Positions 5,631-13,717 of a stretch of 40,852 nucleotides of DNA are shown in pieces. The stretch covers positions 1 through 40,852 of the forward strand of contig JACPZB010000027.1 of NCBI GenBank assembly GCA_016195725.1, read 5' to 3'. The stretch's first letter is position 1. Each line of letters opens with the position of its first letter. The notes beneath the pieces are model-generated. The model saw only the letters and a list, made by a program, of their open reading frames with translations. It made no database searches and was not told where the DNA came from. Both the position numbers and the translations under genes were made by a program. The DNA is from Deltaproteobacteria bacterium (lineage in GTDB: Bacteria; Desulfobacterota; GWC2-55-46; UBA9637).

Positions 5631-8057
5631 TCAGGCCTCTTCACCTCTAATCTCTATGCCAAATCTGTTTTTTAGATTCTCCAATATGGCTGAATGAGCG
5701 TTATTGACCTCATCATCAGTTAAAGTCCTTTCTGGAGACCGATAGAGAAAGCGGAGGGCAATGCTCAATTTATCCTCAGGTATATGTTCACCGTAGTATA
5801 CATCAAAGATATCAACTTTCTCAAGAAGTTTGCTTCCTACCCCTTTAATAACTTCATAGAGCTCTTGAAATTGAATTTCCCTATTTACTATCATCGCCGC
5901 ATCTCTGACTATCATCGGATACCTGGGAATGGGGTTATATTTTTTCTGACTGTTCATCGCGGTCATCATGACGTGCAAATCCAGCTCAAATATATATGCA
6001 GGCTGTTTTATATCAAGGCTCTGCAGAGTATCCGGATGAATTTCTCCAGCTATTCCCATCGGCTTGCCATTCGTCTCAAAAATGCCAGCCTTGCCGGGGT
6101 ATAAAAATGGAATATCGGATTTAGCAATAAAAGTATAGGCAACAATGCCAAGCCCTGCTAAAACCTGTTCAACTGCTCCCTTCATATCATAAAAATCCAC
6201 AACATCCCTGCTGACATTCCAAGCCTCGCCATGCCTCAGGCCGCTGATTAAGCCGCCTATCATCTCCCTTTCCTCGGTTTCTTTGCCTCTTGTGGCAAAT
6301 ATTCCGCCGATCTCGAAAACCTTTATGTTATTGTTGTTATGATTCAAATTATATCTCAATGTCTCTAAAAGACCTGAAACAAGAGAGTGTCTCATTATTG
6401 ACTGTTCTTCTGTCAACGGATTTATAAGTTTTAAGCCGCTGTCTATATCAGGCGCTGTTATCTTAAAAAGTTTCGGCGATACAAAGCTATAATTGATGGC
6501 CTCCAAAAAACCATTATTGGTTAAGATGTCCCTTGTCTTCTCTCGTATTAAATCCACACCAGACTTTTTCACGGCGGATAATCTGGCTAATGGAAGGGCG
6601 GTAGGTATCTTTCCATAACCATACAGCCTCGCAATATCCTCAATTATATCTATCTCTTTTACGAGGTCAACCCTGATTGAAGGAGGAGTCGCGCCCCACA
6701 CCGCATCTTCTCTTTTTTGCGCCTTTACCTGCTTAAAGTTAATGCCGAGCCTTTCTAAACAATCCTCAATCTCTTTTCTGTTTATAGTGGTACTAAGGAT
6801 TTTATTTATTCGTGAAAGTCTAACCCTTATGGCTGCCGGTCTATATGGCCGCGGATATTTATCAATCATTCCCCTTGCCATATCGCCGCCTGATAGTTCA
6901 ACGATCATCTGGGCAGCCTTATCCAATGCCCTTGTTACCCCTTCTATGTCAGCGCCTCTCTCAAATCTGTACGATGACTCCGTAACAATTCCTAATGCCT
7001 TTGATGTCCTCCTGATGCAGGAAGGATCAAAATATGCGCTTTCAAGGAGTATATTCTTTGTTCTCTCTGTTATTTCAGACTCTTTGCCTCCCATGATGCC
7101 TGCCAACGCAATAGGTTTCTCTGCATCGGAGATAACAAGCATATCGTTTGTAAGAACCCTTGCAATGCCGTCAAGGGTCTGTATCTTTTCGCCTTCATGA
7201 GCCCTTCTTACAATAACCTGTTTTTCTGACACAAGATTACAATCAAATGCATGCAGGGGATGGCCATATTCAAGCATCACATAATTGGTCACATCAACCA
7301 CATTATTGATAGACCTGAAGCCATGGGATTCCACCCTCTGCTTCAGCCACTCAGGCGAAGGGCCTACTTTTATATTCTCAACAACCCGTGCAGTATACCG
7401 CCTGCACAGAGACGGCTCATCTATAGAAATAGATACAAGTTTTTTTATATCTTTGCCTTTTTCAATTGCCTTGCCAAGAGTTTTTTGCGCTTTCAACATT
7501 TTCTTTGTTATTGCACTTATCTCTCTGGCAATTCCTAAAATACTTAAACAGTCAGGCCTGTTCGGTGTAACATTTATGTTAAGTATGTAATCATTTAAAC
7601 CCATTGTCTCTGTAAAATCTTTGCCAATTGGAAGGTCTTGCGACAAAATCATTATGCCTCCCCCCCCTTGAAGGGGGGGGAGGCCAAGCTCAGACTCAGA
7701 GCACATCATGCCCTCAGATTCCACGCCCCGTATCTTTGTCTTTTCTATTTTTATCCCTTTTGGAAGCATTGCCCCCGGGAGTGCAAGCGCCACTTTATCT
7801 CCGGCCTTCATATTCCTGGCGCCGCAGACAATGGAGTGAATGCCTTTGTCGGTTTTTACCTTGCAGAATAAAAGCCTGTCAGCGTTTGGATGCTTTTCAA
7901 CAGACAGAATTTGAGCAACAACAACACCCTTGATCCCCTTGTCCAATGCCTCAATGCCTTCCACCTCAAGACCAGCCATGGTAAGTTTCTCTGCAAGCTT
8001 GGCAGGAGGAGGCAATGCCTTAATATATTGTTTGAGCCAGTTGTAGCTGATTTTCAT
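5631..8057 (-). CDS. pheT: phenylalanyl-tRNA synthetase beta subunit
   Basis: With PheS forms the alpha2-beta2 enzyme that charges tRNA-Phe. Its 808 residues are of normal length and show the family's domains in order: N-terminal B1 (MKISYNWLKQYI), EMAP-like tRNA-binding domain (about 40-150, with HPNADRLLFCKV and CGARNM), B3/B4 editing region (SLCRRYTARVVENI, then VTNYVMLEYGHPLHAFD), B5, catalytic-like core and C-terminal anticodon-binding fold ending in SIALRFLYRSPERTLTDDEV. Residues 127-134 (PPLQGGGG) are encoded by a C8/G8 palindrome that looks inserted in frame after CSESELGL. It lies 121 bases after pheS, with a repeat filling the gap, and no ribosome site is visible before the ATG. Confidence 0.97.
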   Translation of the reverse strand: MKISYNWLKQYIKALPPPAKLAEKLTMAGLEVEGIEALDKGIKGVVVAQILSVEKHPNADRLLFCKVKTDKGIHSIVCGARNMKAGDKVALALPGAMLPKGIKIEKTKIRGVESEGMMCSESELGLPPLQGGGGIMILSQDLPIGKDFTETMGLNDYILNINVTPNRPDCLSILGIAREISAITKKMLKAQKTLGKAIEKGKDIKKLVSISIDEPSLCRRYTARVVENIKVGPSPEWLKQRVESHGFRSINNVVDVTNYVMLEYGHPLHAFDCNLVSEKQVIVRRAHEGEKIQTLDGIARVLTNDMLVISDAEKPIALAGIMGGKESEITERTKNILLESAYFDPSCIRRTSKALGIVTESSYRFERGADIEGVTRALDKAAQMIVELSGGDMARGMIDKYPRPYRPAAIRVRLSRINKILSTTINRKEIEDCLERLGINFKQVKAQKREDAVWGATPPSIRVDLVKEIDIIEDIARLYGYGKIPTALPLARLSAVKKSGVDLIREKTRDILTNNGFLEAINYSFVSPKLFKITAPDIDSGLKLINPLTEEQSIMRHSLVSGLLETLRYNLNHNNNNIKVFEIGGIFATRGKETEEREMIGGLISGLRHGEAWNVSRDVVDFYDMKGAVEQVLAGLGIVAYTFIAKSDIPFLYPGKAGIFETNGKPMGIAGEIHPDTLQSLDIKQPAYIFELDLHVMMTAMNSQKKYNPIPRYPMIVRDAAMIVNREIQFQELYEVIKGVGSKLLEKVDIFDVYYGEHIPEDKLSIALRFLYRSPERTLTDDEVNNAHSAILENLKNRFGIEIRGEEA
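7657..7683. repeat. C8/G8 palindrome inside pheT
   Basis: Two 13-base arms (CCTCCCCCCCCTT and AAGGGGGGGGAGG) around one G. In frame in pheT, encoding PPLQGGGG, a peptide type I recall from 'PPxxGG' palindromic inserts in other genomes. Confidence 0.85.
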
Positions 8058-8067
8058 AATAAAAGAT

Positions 8068-8173
8068 GATTACACAGAAATGTCATTGCGAGGCGAAGCC
8101 GAAGCAATCTCTTGGGATTGCCGCAGTCGCTTACGCTCCTTCGCAATGACAACAAGTTGTCATCTGTGTAATC
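8068..8173. repeat. nested inverted repeat between pheS and pheT
   Basis: Outer arms GATTACACAG (8068-8077) and CTGTGTAATC (8164-8173) surround an inner TCATTGCGAGG...CCTTCGCAATGA pair. The inner unit resembles the widespread 'GTCATTGCGAGG...CGAAGCAATC' bacterial repeat. It fills most of the 121-base gap. Confidence 0.8.
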
Positions 8174-8178
8174 TGTGA

Positions 8179-9195
8179 TCAGAATTGCCTCAAAAACCTC
8201 ACATCGTTTTCAAAGAAAAGTCTTATATCGTCTATACCAAATTTAAGCATTGCAATACGCTCTATGCCGAGGCCGAACGCAAAACCGCTAAATCTTTCAG
8301 AATCGTAACCAACAGCCTTAAAAACCATAGGGTGAATCATGCCTGCGCCCAGCACCTCCAGCCAGCCGCTTCCTTTGCATACCCTGCAGCCTTTGCCGTT
8401 GCATATAACACATTGAATGTCCACCTCTGCGCTCGGCTCTGTGAATGGAAAAAAACTCGGCCTGAAACGGATGGCTGTATCTTCTCTAAATAAGGAGTGA
8501 AGGAATGCAGTGAGAACACCTTTAAGGTCGCCAAAGGTAATGGTCTCATCTACCATAAATCCTTCCACCTGATGGAACATCGGCGTATGGGTTACATCTG
8601 AATCCCTTCTATAGACCTTGCCGGGCGCAATTACCCTGAGAGGAGGCTTCTTGTTCTGCATAACCCTTATCTGCACCGGAGATGTATGAGTTCTTAACAG
8701 GACATCTTCGCCTATATAAAATGTATCCTGCATGTCTCGAGCAGGATGATCTTTGGGGATATTTAAGGCCTCAAAATTATAGTAGTCGGTTTCTATCTCA
8801 GGTCCTTCGGCAACGGCAAATCCCATGCCGGAAAATATCTTAACCACCTCATCCATAACCTGCGTTATGGGATGTCTTTTTCCCAAAGCAAGATATCGTC
8901 CCGGCAGGGTTGCATCAATTTTTTCTCCCTTGAGTCTTTGCTCCCTTTCACTTTGCGCAAAGGCGGTTAAAAGATTGTTTATCCTTTCCTCTATCCTGCC
9001 TCTTATGCTATTTATGAATTCACCTACAATAGGCCGTTCTTCAGGAGGGAGTTTGCCAAACTCTTTTGTAAGAGCAGCAAGCTCACCCTTCCTCCCAAGG
9101 TATTTATTTTTAAATTCAAGAACAGCTTCTTTGTTTTTGAGAGAGGAAATCTCTGATAAGGCAGCCTTTTCTAACTGTAGAAGCCTTTCCTTCAT
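8179..9195 (-). CDS. pheS: phenylalanyl-tRNA synthetase alpha subunit
   Basis: Catalytic subunit of tRNA-Phe charging. The 338 residues begin with the coiled-coil arm that contacts tRNA (about 1-85), followed by the class II core. Motif 1 region: [19 protein letters not shown]; then [31 protein letters not shown]; motif 2 region: [27 protein letters not shown]; motif 3 at the C-terminus: [23 protein letters not shown] CxxC...CxxC segment ([19 protein letters not shown]) is present as in many PheS proteins. It follows rplT after about 104 bases holding an AT-rich hairpin. Normal length, start at ATG 9195. Confidence 0.98.
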   Translation of the reverse strand: MKERLLQLEKAALSEISSLKNKEAVLEFKNKYLGRKGELAALTKEFGKLPPEERPIVGEFINSIRGRIEERINNLLTAFAQSEREQRLKGEKIDATLPGRYLALGKRHPITQVMDEVVKIFSGMGFAVAEGPEIETDYYNFEALNIPKDHPARDMQDTFYIGEDVLLRTHTSPVQIRVMQNKKPPLRVIAPGKVYRRDSDVTHTPMFHQVEGFMVDETITFGDLKGVLTAFLHSLFREDTAIRFRPSFFPFTEPSAEVDIQCVICNGKGCRVCKGSGWLEVLGAGMIHPMVFKAVGYDSERFSGFAFGLGIERIAMLKFGIDDIRLFFENDVRFLRQF

Positions 9196-9206
9196 GCAGT
9201 TAAACC

Positions 9207-9240
9207 CCGTTAGAAATTTTGAAAAAAATTTTAATTTCTA
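9207..9240. repeat. AT-rich hairpin ahead of pheS
   Basis: TAGAAATT (9211-9218) pairs with AATTTCTA (9233-9240). The flank carries CCGTTAGAAA, a ten-mer that recurs at 21405-21414 ahead of pgsA. It lies between rplT and pheS, close to the pheS start. Confidence 0.65.
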
Positions 9241-9299
9241 ATTCAAACATCTTTAATCTCACAAATTTTGAATTGTGTAACTTCCGTTATAATATATTG

Positions 9300-9659
9300 C
9301 TAACTGGGTAAACTTGCCTTTGCCATTGAGACAATCTGGGAGAAACCGCGTGAGTCATTTACAGCAAGATGGGCCAGATTTTTCCTATCTACTTCTATAT
9401 GAGCCTTCTTCATGCCTCTCATGAGCTGACTGTAAGATATATCATTTAATCGCGCAGCAGCATTTATCCTTGCTATCCAGAGTCTCCGGAATTCCCTCTT
9501 TTTGGCCTTTCTATCTCTGTATGCGTAGGCAAGAGCCCTGTCAACAGCCTCTGTTGCTATGCGGTATAATCTACCTCTTGCGCCCCTCATGCCTTTGGCA
9601 GCTTTCAGTATTTTTCTTTTCTTTTTCTTGGCATGAACGCCTCTTTTAACCCTCGGCAT
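9300..9659 (-). CDS. rplT: 50S ribosomal protein L20
   Basis: Binds 23S rRNA early in large-subunit assembly. The 119-residue product has the highly basic N-terminus of L20 ([19 protein letters not shown]), then [21 protein letters not shown] and [30 protein letters not shown] strong AAGGGGGG site precedes the ATG at 9659. It is third in infC-rpmI-rplT. In E. coli L20 represses this operon by binding its message. Here a 125-base repeat separates rpmI from rplT, so such coupling may differ. Confidence 0.98.
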   Translation of the reverse strand: MPRVKRGVHAKKKKRKILKAAKGMRGARGRLYRIATEAVDRALAYAYRDRKAKKREFRRLWIARINAAARLNDISYSQLMRGMKKAHIEVDRKNLAHLAVNDSRGFSQIVSMAKASLPS

Positions 9660-9683
9660 ATTTTTAAACCCCCCTTAAAAAAT

Positions 9684-9808
9684 TAACTCAAAACTCAAAT
9701 GTCAAATGTCAAAACTACAACTCAAAACTTCCAAACTAAAAACTTTTTTATAGTTTTGAGTTATAAAGTTACGGTTTTGACTTTTGAGTTTTGCGATTTG
9801 AGTTTTTA
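9684..9808. repeat. word-built hairpin between rpmI and rplT (CTCAAAAC class)
   Basis: Left arm repeats ACTCAAAACTCAAATGTCAA words; right arm repeats GTTTTGACTTTTGAGTTTTG words; the centre is AACTTTTTTATAGTT. It fills the gap between rpmI and rplT. The same word class and centre recur at 39005-39143. Confidence 0.85.
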
Positions 9809-9809
9809 T

Positions 9810-10007
9810 TTACCCATACGGCAACAGCTTTTTCATGTTGTCAAGATTAGCCTTTTCAACATATGTGGCCTTTCTCATATTCCGCGATGTCCTTGCAGAA
9901 TTTGATAGCAAGAGATGCCTGCGGCCTGCCTTTGCTCTCTTCAGCTTTCCTGTGCCGGTAATGCGGAATCGTTTTGCGGCGCCGCTGTTTGTCTTTATTT
10001 TCGGCAT
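9810..10007 (-). CDS. rpmI: 50S ribosomal protein L35
   Basis: Small protein of the large ribosomal subunit. The 65 residues match L35: MPKIKTNSGAAKRFRITGTG, then KLKRAKAGRRHLLLSNSARTSRNMRKATYVEKANLDNMKKLLPYG, very basic throughout. The ATG at 10007 has a GGGAGG site a few bases before it. It stands between infC and rplT as in most bacteria and is presumably translated from the same message. Confidence 0.98.
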   Translation of the reverse strand: MPKIKTNSGAAKRFRITGTGKLKRAKAGRRHLLLSNSARTSRNMRKATYVEKANLDNMKKLLPYG

Positions 10008-10035
10008 AATTTCCTCCCTCTTGAATTATAAAAAT

Positions 10036-10093
10036 GAATCGGAGAAACGGGGAATCAGTTTCTCCGTTGCTCCCTTCTCCGTTTCCCCGTTTC
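10036..10093. repeat. word hairpin between infC and rpmI (GGAGAAACGGGG class)
   Basis: GGAGAAACGGGGAA on the left is answered by TTCTCCGTTTCCCCGTTTC on the right. It occupies most of the 90-base gap between the infC stop and the rpmI start. Confidence 0.75.
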
Positions 10094-10097
10094 AATA

Positions 10098-10610
10098 TTA
10101 TTTTGCTGCCGGAGCAACAACCATTGTCAGGCTCTTACCCTCCATCTTTGGTTGTTGTTCTATAATACCTTTACCTTTAATTGAATCTGCTACCTTTCTG
10201 AGCATTTCCCTCCCAAGGTTTATATGGGCAAGCTCTCTTCCACGAAATACGATGGTAACCTTGGCCTTATCCCCGCCAGCAAGAAACCTTTCTATATGAC
10301 GCAGTTTAAAATTAAAATCGTGTTCTTCTGTTCCTGACCTCATCTTAACTTCTTTGAGATGGATTACCGTCTGTTTCTTTTTTGCCTCATGCGCCCTCTT
10401 GCTCATTTGATACTTATACTTACCATAATCCATTATCTTGCAAACAGGTGGAACAGCATTGGGTGATATCTCTACCAGGTCTAAACCCGCCTCCTCTGCA
10501 AGCCTAACGGCATCCCTTGTAGCCATTACCCCAAGCTGTTTCCCCTCCTGGTCAATGATGCGTGCCTGCGGCGCGCGTATGCCTCTATTTACTCGTGTGT
10601 AATCTTTTAT
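10098..10610 (-). CDS. infC: translation initiation factor IF-3, probable AUA start
   Basis: Binds the 30S subunit and checks start codons and initiator tRNA. The product has both IF-3 domains: N-terminal (KDYTRVNRGIRAPQARIID then GKQLGVMATRDAVRLAEEAG, DLVEISPNAVPPVCKIMDYG) and C-terminal (KMRSGTEEHDFNFKLRHIERFL, KVTIVFRGRELAH). The family-conserved N-terminus continues upstream of the first ATG (10526) in the same frame. The only start-like codon in place is ATA at 10608-10610, seven bases after AGGAGG. This gives 170 residues, the normal length. IF-3 genes often use AUU or other rare start codons because IF-3 rejects them and so limits its own synthesis; AUA here would fit that. Confidence 0.93.
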   Translation of the reverse strand: MKDYTRVNRGIRAPQARIIDQEGKQLGVMATRDAVRLAEEAGLDLVEISPNAVPPVCKIMDYGKYKYQMSKRAHEAKKKQTVIHLKEVKMRSGTEEHDFNFKLRHIERFLAGGDKAKVTIVFRGRELAHINLGREMLRKVADSIKGKGIIEQQPKMEGKSLTMVVAPAAK

Positions 10611-10628
10611 AACACCACCTCCTGTGTT

Positions 10629-10716
10629 TGGTTCAGAGTTATGAGTTGGGAGTTAGGAGACGCTTTTGTCCTAACTACAAACTAATATCTCCGAGCCACG
10701 CACTCACAATTCCGAA
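10629..10716. repeat. word element between thrS and infC
   Basis: TTCAGAGTTATGAGTTGGGAGTTAGGA-type words at the left, with partly complementary TCCTAAC and CCGAGCCACGCACTCAC words to the right. It fills the gap from the thrS stop to the infC ribosome site. Pairing is imperfect. Confidence 0.55.
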
Positions 10717-10720
10717 CTTT

Positions 10721-12646
10721 TTATCCCACTGGACGCGGTTTATTTTCTTCACCAACAAACCTTATAAAGTCTTCAAGGGACATCGGCTCCAAGGTGCTGC
10801 CGCTTCGTGTTCTCGGTGCCACCACCTGTTTTTCCTCTTCCTTATCTCCTACAACAAGCATGTACGGAATCTTTTTTAGCTGAGCCTCTCTTACCTTAAA
10901 GCCGAGTTTTTCATTTCTTATATCAACCTCTGCCCGTATATCTTGTTTGCGCAACGCATCAAATACCTCTTGCGCATATTTATTATTTTTTTCCGTAACA
11001 GTAAGCACGATAGCCTGAACCGGCGCAAGCCACACCAGGAATGCCCCTGCATAATGCTCTAAAAAAAAAAAAAAAAACCTTTCCAGAGAACCCATGAGCG
11101 CCCTATGTATCATTATAGGCTGGTGCCCTTTGCCGTCTTCTCCCCGGTAAGCAACATTGAATCTCTGCGGCAGATTAAAATCGACCTGGATGGTTGAACA
11201 CTGCCACGCCCTTCCAAGCACATCTTTTATCTTTATATCTATCTTGGGGCCGTAAAAAACACCTTCACCCGGATCAATCTGAAATTTTAGCCCTGTTTTT
11301 TCCAGCGCATACCTTAATGCATTTTCTGCCTTTGTCCAATTATCAAGCGTGCCAACAAACTTTTCAGGCCTTGTGGAAAGATATATATCGTAGTTATTAA
11401 ACCCGAAACTCCTTAATATGTAAAGCGTAAAATTCAATACACCCTCTATCTCATCTTCTAATTGATTCGGCCTGCAAAAGATATGGGCATCATCCTGTGT
11501 AAATCCCCTCACCCTCATCAGGCCATGCAGCACGCCCGATCTCTCAAATCTATAAACGGTTCCAAGCTCTGCATATCGAATAGGCAAATCCCTATAGCTC
11601 CGGAGTTGGCTCTGGTATATCTGTATATGAAACGGGCAGTTCATCGGCTTAACAATAAAATCCTGACCCTCTATATCCATGGGCGAATAGAGATTTCCCC
11701 TGTAAAATTCCCAGTGCCCGCTGGTCTTCCATAAATCAACCTTGGCAATATGCGGGGTGTAGATAATCTGATAATCATGCTTGTAGTGTTCCTTTTTCCA
11801 AAAATCCTCAATCAAGCTTCTAACAACCGCACCCTTTGGATGCCAGCATACAAGCCCTGCGCCAACATCATCGCTTATGCTGAAAAGGTCCAGCTCCTTA
11901 CCGAGCTTCCTATGGTCTCTCTTCTTTGCCTCTTCTACCTTGTAAAGATACTCATCCAACTCCTGTTTTGTTGGGAAGGCTGTGCCGTATATCCTCTGGA
12001 GCATCTTGTTTTTCTGATCGCCTCTCCAGTATGCCCCTGCAATCCCTGTCAGCTTAAATGCCTTTATCCATCCTGTTGAGGGAAGGTGAGGGCCTCGGCA
12101 CAGATCAACAAAACCATCCTGTTTATAGATACTAACCTTTTCTTCTGGTATCTCATTTATCAGTTCCTGCTTGTAAATCTCACCCATATCTCCAAACAAC
12201 TTCAGGGCGTCCTTCTTGCTTATCTCAGCACGCTCAAATGGTTTATTCTTTTTTATAATATCCAGCATGTGTTTTTCTATTCTTTTAAGGTCCTCTGGGG
12301 TAAAGGGATTCGGAGAGTCGAAATCATAATAAAAGCCGTCCTCTATAGACGGCCCTATGGTCACCTTGACGCCATCAAAGAGTTCCTTCACTGCCTGGGC
12401 CATTACATGGGATGTAGAATGACGATAAATCTCAAGCCCCTCTTTTAAATCAATAGCAATTGGCTTGATAACACTGTCCTCATTTAAGGAAAATGAAAGG
12501 TCAACACACCTCTCATTAATCTGCACTGCTACAACACTCTTGAGAAGCCCTTTATCAATATCCTTCAGAACAGCCTCCGCTGTAGTGCCTGCTGCATATT
12601 CTTTATATCTCCCATCGGGGAATGTTATTTTGATTGCATGAGCCAT
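10721..12646 (-). CDS. thrS: threonyl-tRNA synthetase
   Basis: Charges tRNA-Thr. The product (about 641 residues from the ATG at 12646; an upstream TTG at 12670 would add eight) shows all family parts: N-terminal TGS domain (MAHAIKITFPDGRYKEYAAGT), editing domain with HxxxH (HSTSHVMAQAVKELF) and later cysteine (DLCRGPHLPSTG), class II core (PMNCPFHIQIYQSQLRSYRDLPIRYAELGTVYRFERSGVLHGLMRVRGF) and C-terminal anticodon domain (WLAPVQAIVLTVTEKNNKYA). Position 11061-11077 is a run of 17 T on the coding strand, encoding ERFFFFFLEHYAGAF where relatives have varied hydrophobic residues. The run could provoke slippage or a sequencing error, but the frame is open. The leader holds a long hairpin just before the start. 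Confidence 0.97.
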   Translation of the reverse strand: MAHAIKITFPDGRYKEYAAGTTAEAVLKDIDKGLLKSVVAVQINERCVDLSFSLNEDSVIKPIAIDLKEGLEIYRHSTSHVMAQAVKELFDGVKVTIGPSIEDGFYYDFDSPNPFTPEDLKRIEKHMLDIIKKNKPFERAEISKKDALKLFGDMGEIYKQELINEIPEEKVSIYKQDGFVDLCRGPHLPSTGWIKAFKLTGIAGAYWRGDQKNKMLQRIYGTAFPTKQELDEYLYKVEEAKKRDHRKLGKELDLFSISDDVGAGLVCWHPKGAVVRSLIEDFWKKEHYKHDYQIIYTPHIAKVDLWKTSGHWEFYRGNLYSPMDIEGQDFIVKPMNCPFHIQIYQSQLRSYRDLPIRYAELGTVYRFERSGVLHGLMRVRGFTQDDAHIFCRPNQLEDEIEGVLNFTLYILRSFGFNNYDIYLSTRPEKFVGTLDNWTKAENALRYALEKTGLKFQIDPGEGVFYGPKIDIKIKDVLGRAWQCSTIQVDFNLPQRFNVAYRGEDGKGHQPIMIHRALMGSLERFFFFFLEHYAGAFLVWLAPVQAIVLTVTEKNNKYAQEVFDALRKQDIRAEVDIRNEKLGFKVREAQLKKIPYMLVVGDKEEEKQVVAPRTRSGSTLEPMSLEDFIRFVGEENKPRPVG

Positions 12647-12662
12647 AGTGAAAATAACAAAA

Positions 12663-12767
12663 GGCATCAACCCGGAGAGACAGGTAAAGGCATAGGTAAA
12701 GAAAGATAAATTTTCTTTTCTTCTCTCTACCTATACCTTTACCTGCTTCACCATAGGGGTTGATACC
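12663..12767. repeat. long hairpin in the thrS leader (GGTAAAGG words)
   Basis: GGCATCAACCC (12663-12673) pairs with GGGTTGATACC (12757-12767) with one mismatch. Inside, ACAGGTAAAGGCATAGGTAAAG faces CTACCTATACCTTTACCTG. The structure ends about 16 bases before the thrS start and could affect its translation. Confidence 0.85.
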
Positions 12768-12837
12768 TTTTGAATTTTAATACTACAAAATCCTTCTCCG
12801 TTTTTTGGGGTAGTTGCCTAATTTATTGGACGTATTC

Positions 12838-12857
12838 AAAAACGCCGATAAATCGGC
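12838..12857 (-). terminator. probable terminator after tRNA-Val
   Basis: On the minus strand GCCGATTTATCGGC forms a five- to six-base stem followed by GTTTTTG. It lies 23 bases after the tRNA-Val 3' end, and an outer ATTCAAAAAC/GTTTTTGAAT pair encloses it. The T-run is short, so strength is uncertain. Confidence 0.6.
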
Positions 12858-12879
12858 AAACTACCATACTGTTTTTGAA

Positions 12880-12955
12880 TGGTAGGCACGGGCGGTCTTG
12901 AACCGCCGACCTCTACCGTGTCAAGGTAGCGCTCTAACCCCTGAGCTACGCGCCT
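12880..12955 (-). tRNA. tRNA-Val (anticodon GAC)
   Basis: Minus-strand cloverleaf with acceptor AGGCGCG/CGTGCCT (one G-T pair), D arm TAGCTCAGGGGTTAGAGC, anticodon stem CTACC/GGTAG with loop TTGACAC (anticodon GAC), T arm with GGTTCAAGACC, discriminator A and encoded CCA. It lies upstream of thrS on the same strand, separated by a probable terminator. Confidence 0.96.
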
Positions 12956-13048
12956 CTAAAGGCTGTTGAAACAAAAACGAATAGAAAGAATTTTATCACA
13001 AAAGATAAGGCTGTCAAGAAAATTATTGAAGAATATCAATAAGATATT

Positions 13049-13717
13049 CTATTGTGTCTTTCTGCGCAGTATGTTTGCCACCGCTCTTTTTATATCATCG
13101 ATTGGCGAAGGCTTTGTGAGATATTTAAGATTGTTTTTATTGAAGAAGGCAATGCGCTTTTCGCCGACAGCGCTTGTAAAGAACAGAAAACGGTCTTTCA
13201 TGTTAGGGTATATCTCAACAGCTTTTTTATAGAACTCTATCCCATCCATAATAGGCATGTCCACATCCGTTACAATAGCTGCAAAATATTTCCCGCCTAT
13301 TTTTTTAAGCCCCTCATCGCCATTGGCGGCAGTTTCCACAGCCCCTTCATCTTCAAGAATCGCCGCGACCAAACCGGCCAGCATATTATCATCATCTACT
13401 ACAAGTATTTTCTCCTGCCATACCATCAGCAGCGATTGTATCCTTTTAAGAAATCGGCTGAATTCTGGCCTGGCCTCAAGGAATCTTTCTACATACCTTT
13501 TATGCTGTTGTATGTTTACTGCTGCCGGAATAAATTCCCTATAGTTGCGCTTTAAGGTGTTAACCACATATAAAAACATATCATTCCATTCTGAAAACTC
13601 AGTGGAGACCACAAAATCTACTATCTGCTCTTTTGTAAGGCTATTTGCCTCTATCCTTTTTTCACATAATAAAAAATAATCATCCACCTTTTGTTTTGTA
13701 GCGCTGTTCAATTCCAC
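13049..13717 (-). CDS. response regulator receiver protein, probable 3' part of a split ferritin-like/receiver gene
   Basis: The C-terminal part is a CheY-like receiver: ILVVDDDN (acidic pocket), TDVDMPIMDG with the phospho-accepting aspartate, FFTSA (Thr/Ser switch) and YLTKP (lysine). No DNA-binding output domain follows. The first 100 or so residues are helical and contain TEFSEWNDMFLYVVNTLKR, which looks like the later helices of a ferritin-like bundle. The reading frame starts at a GTG that overlaps the end of the preceding 68-residue gene by ten bases and has no ribosome site of its own. Adding one C to the ten-C run at 13724-13733 would fuse both into a 288-residue protein reading ...DITPPPEIVELNSATKQ. 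I therefore think this is one gene, phase-variable, broken or mis-sequenced. Confidence 0.85.
   Translation of the reverse strand: MELNSATKQKVDDYFLLCEKRIEANSLTKEQIVDFVVSTEFSEWNDMFLYVVNTLKRNYREFIPAAVNIQQHKRYVERFLEARPEFSRFLKRIQSLLMVWQEKILVVDDDNMLAGLVAAILEDEGAVETAANGDEGLKKIGGKYFAAIVTDVDMPIMDGIEFYKKAVEIYPNMKDRFLFFTSAVGEKRIAFFNKNNLKYLTKPSPIDDIKRAVANILRRKTQ

Noticed and set aside
7600-7940. Plus-strand frames through the C8/G8 tract opposite pheT
   Set aside because: Antisense of conserved PheT sequence; they exist only because repeat DNA leaves several frames open.
12647-12835. T-box riboswitch ahead of thrS
   Set aside because: No T-box sequence (TGGNACCGCG-like) or terminator/antiterminator pair. 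The structure is a word-built repeat, and the host looks Gram-negative.
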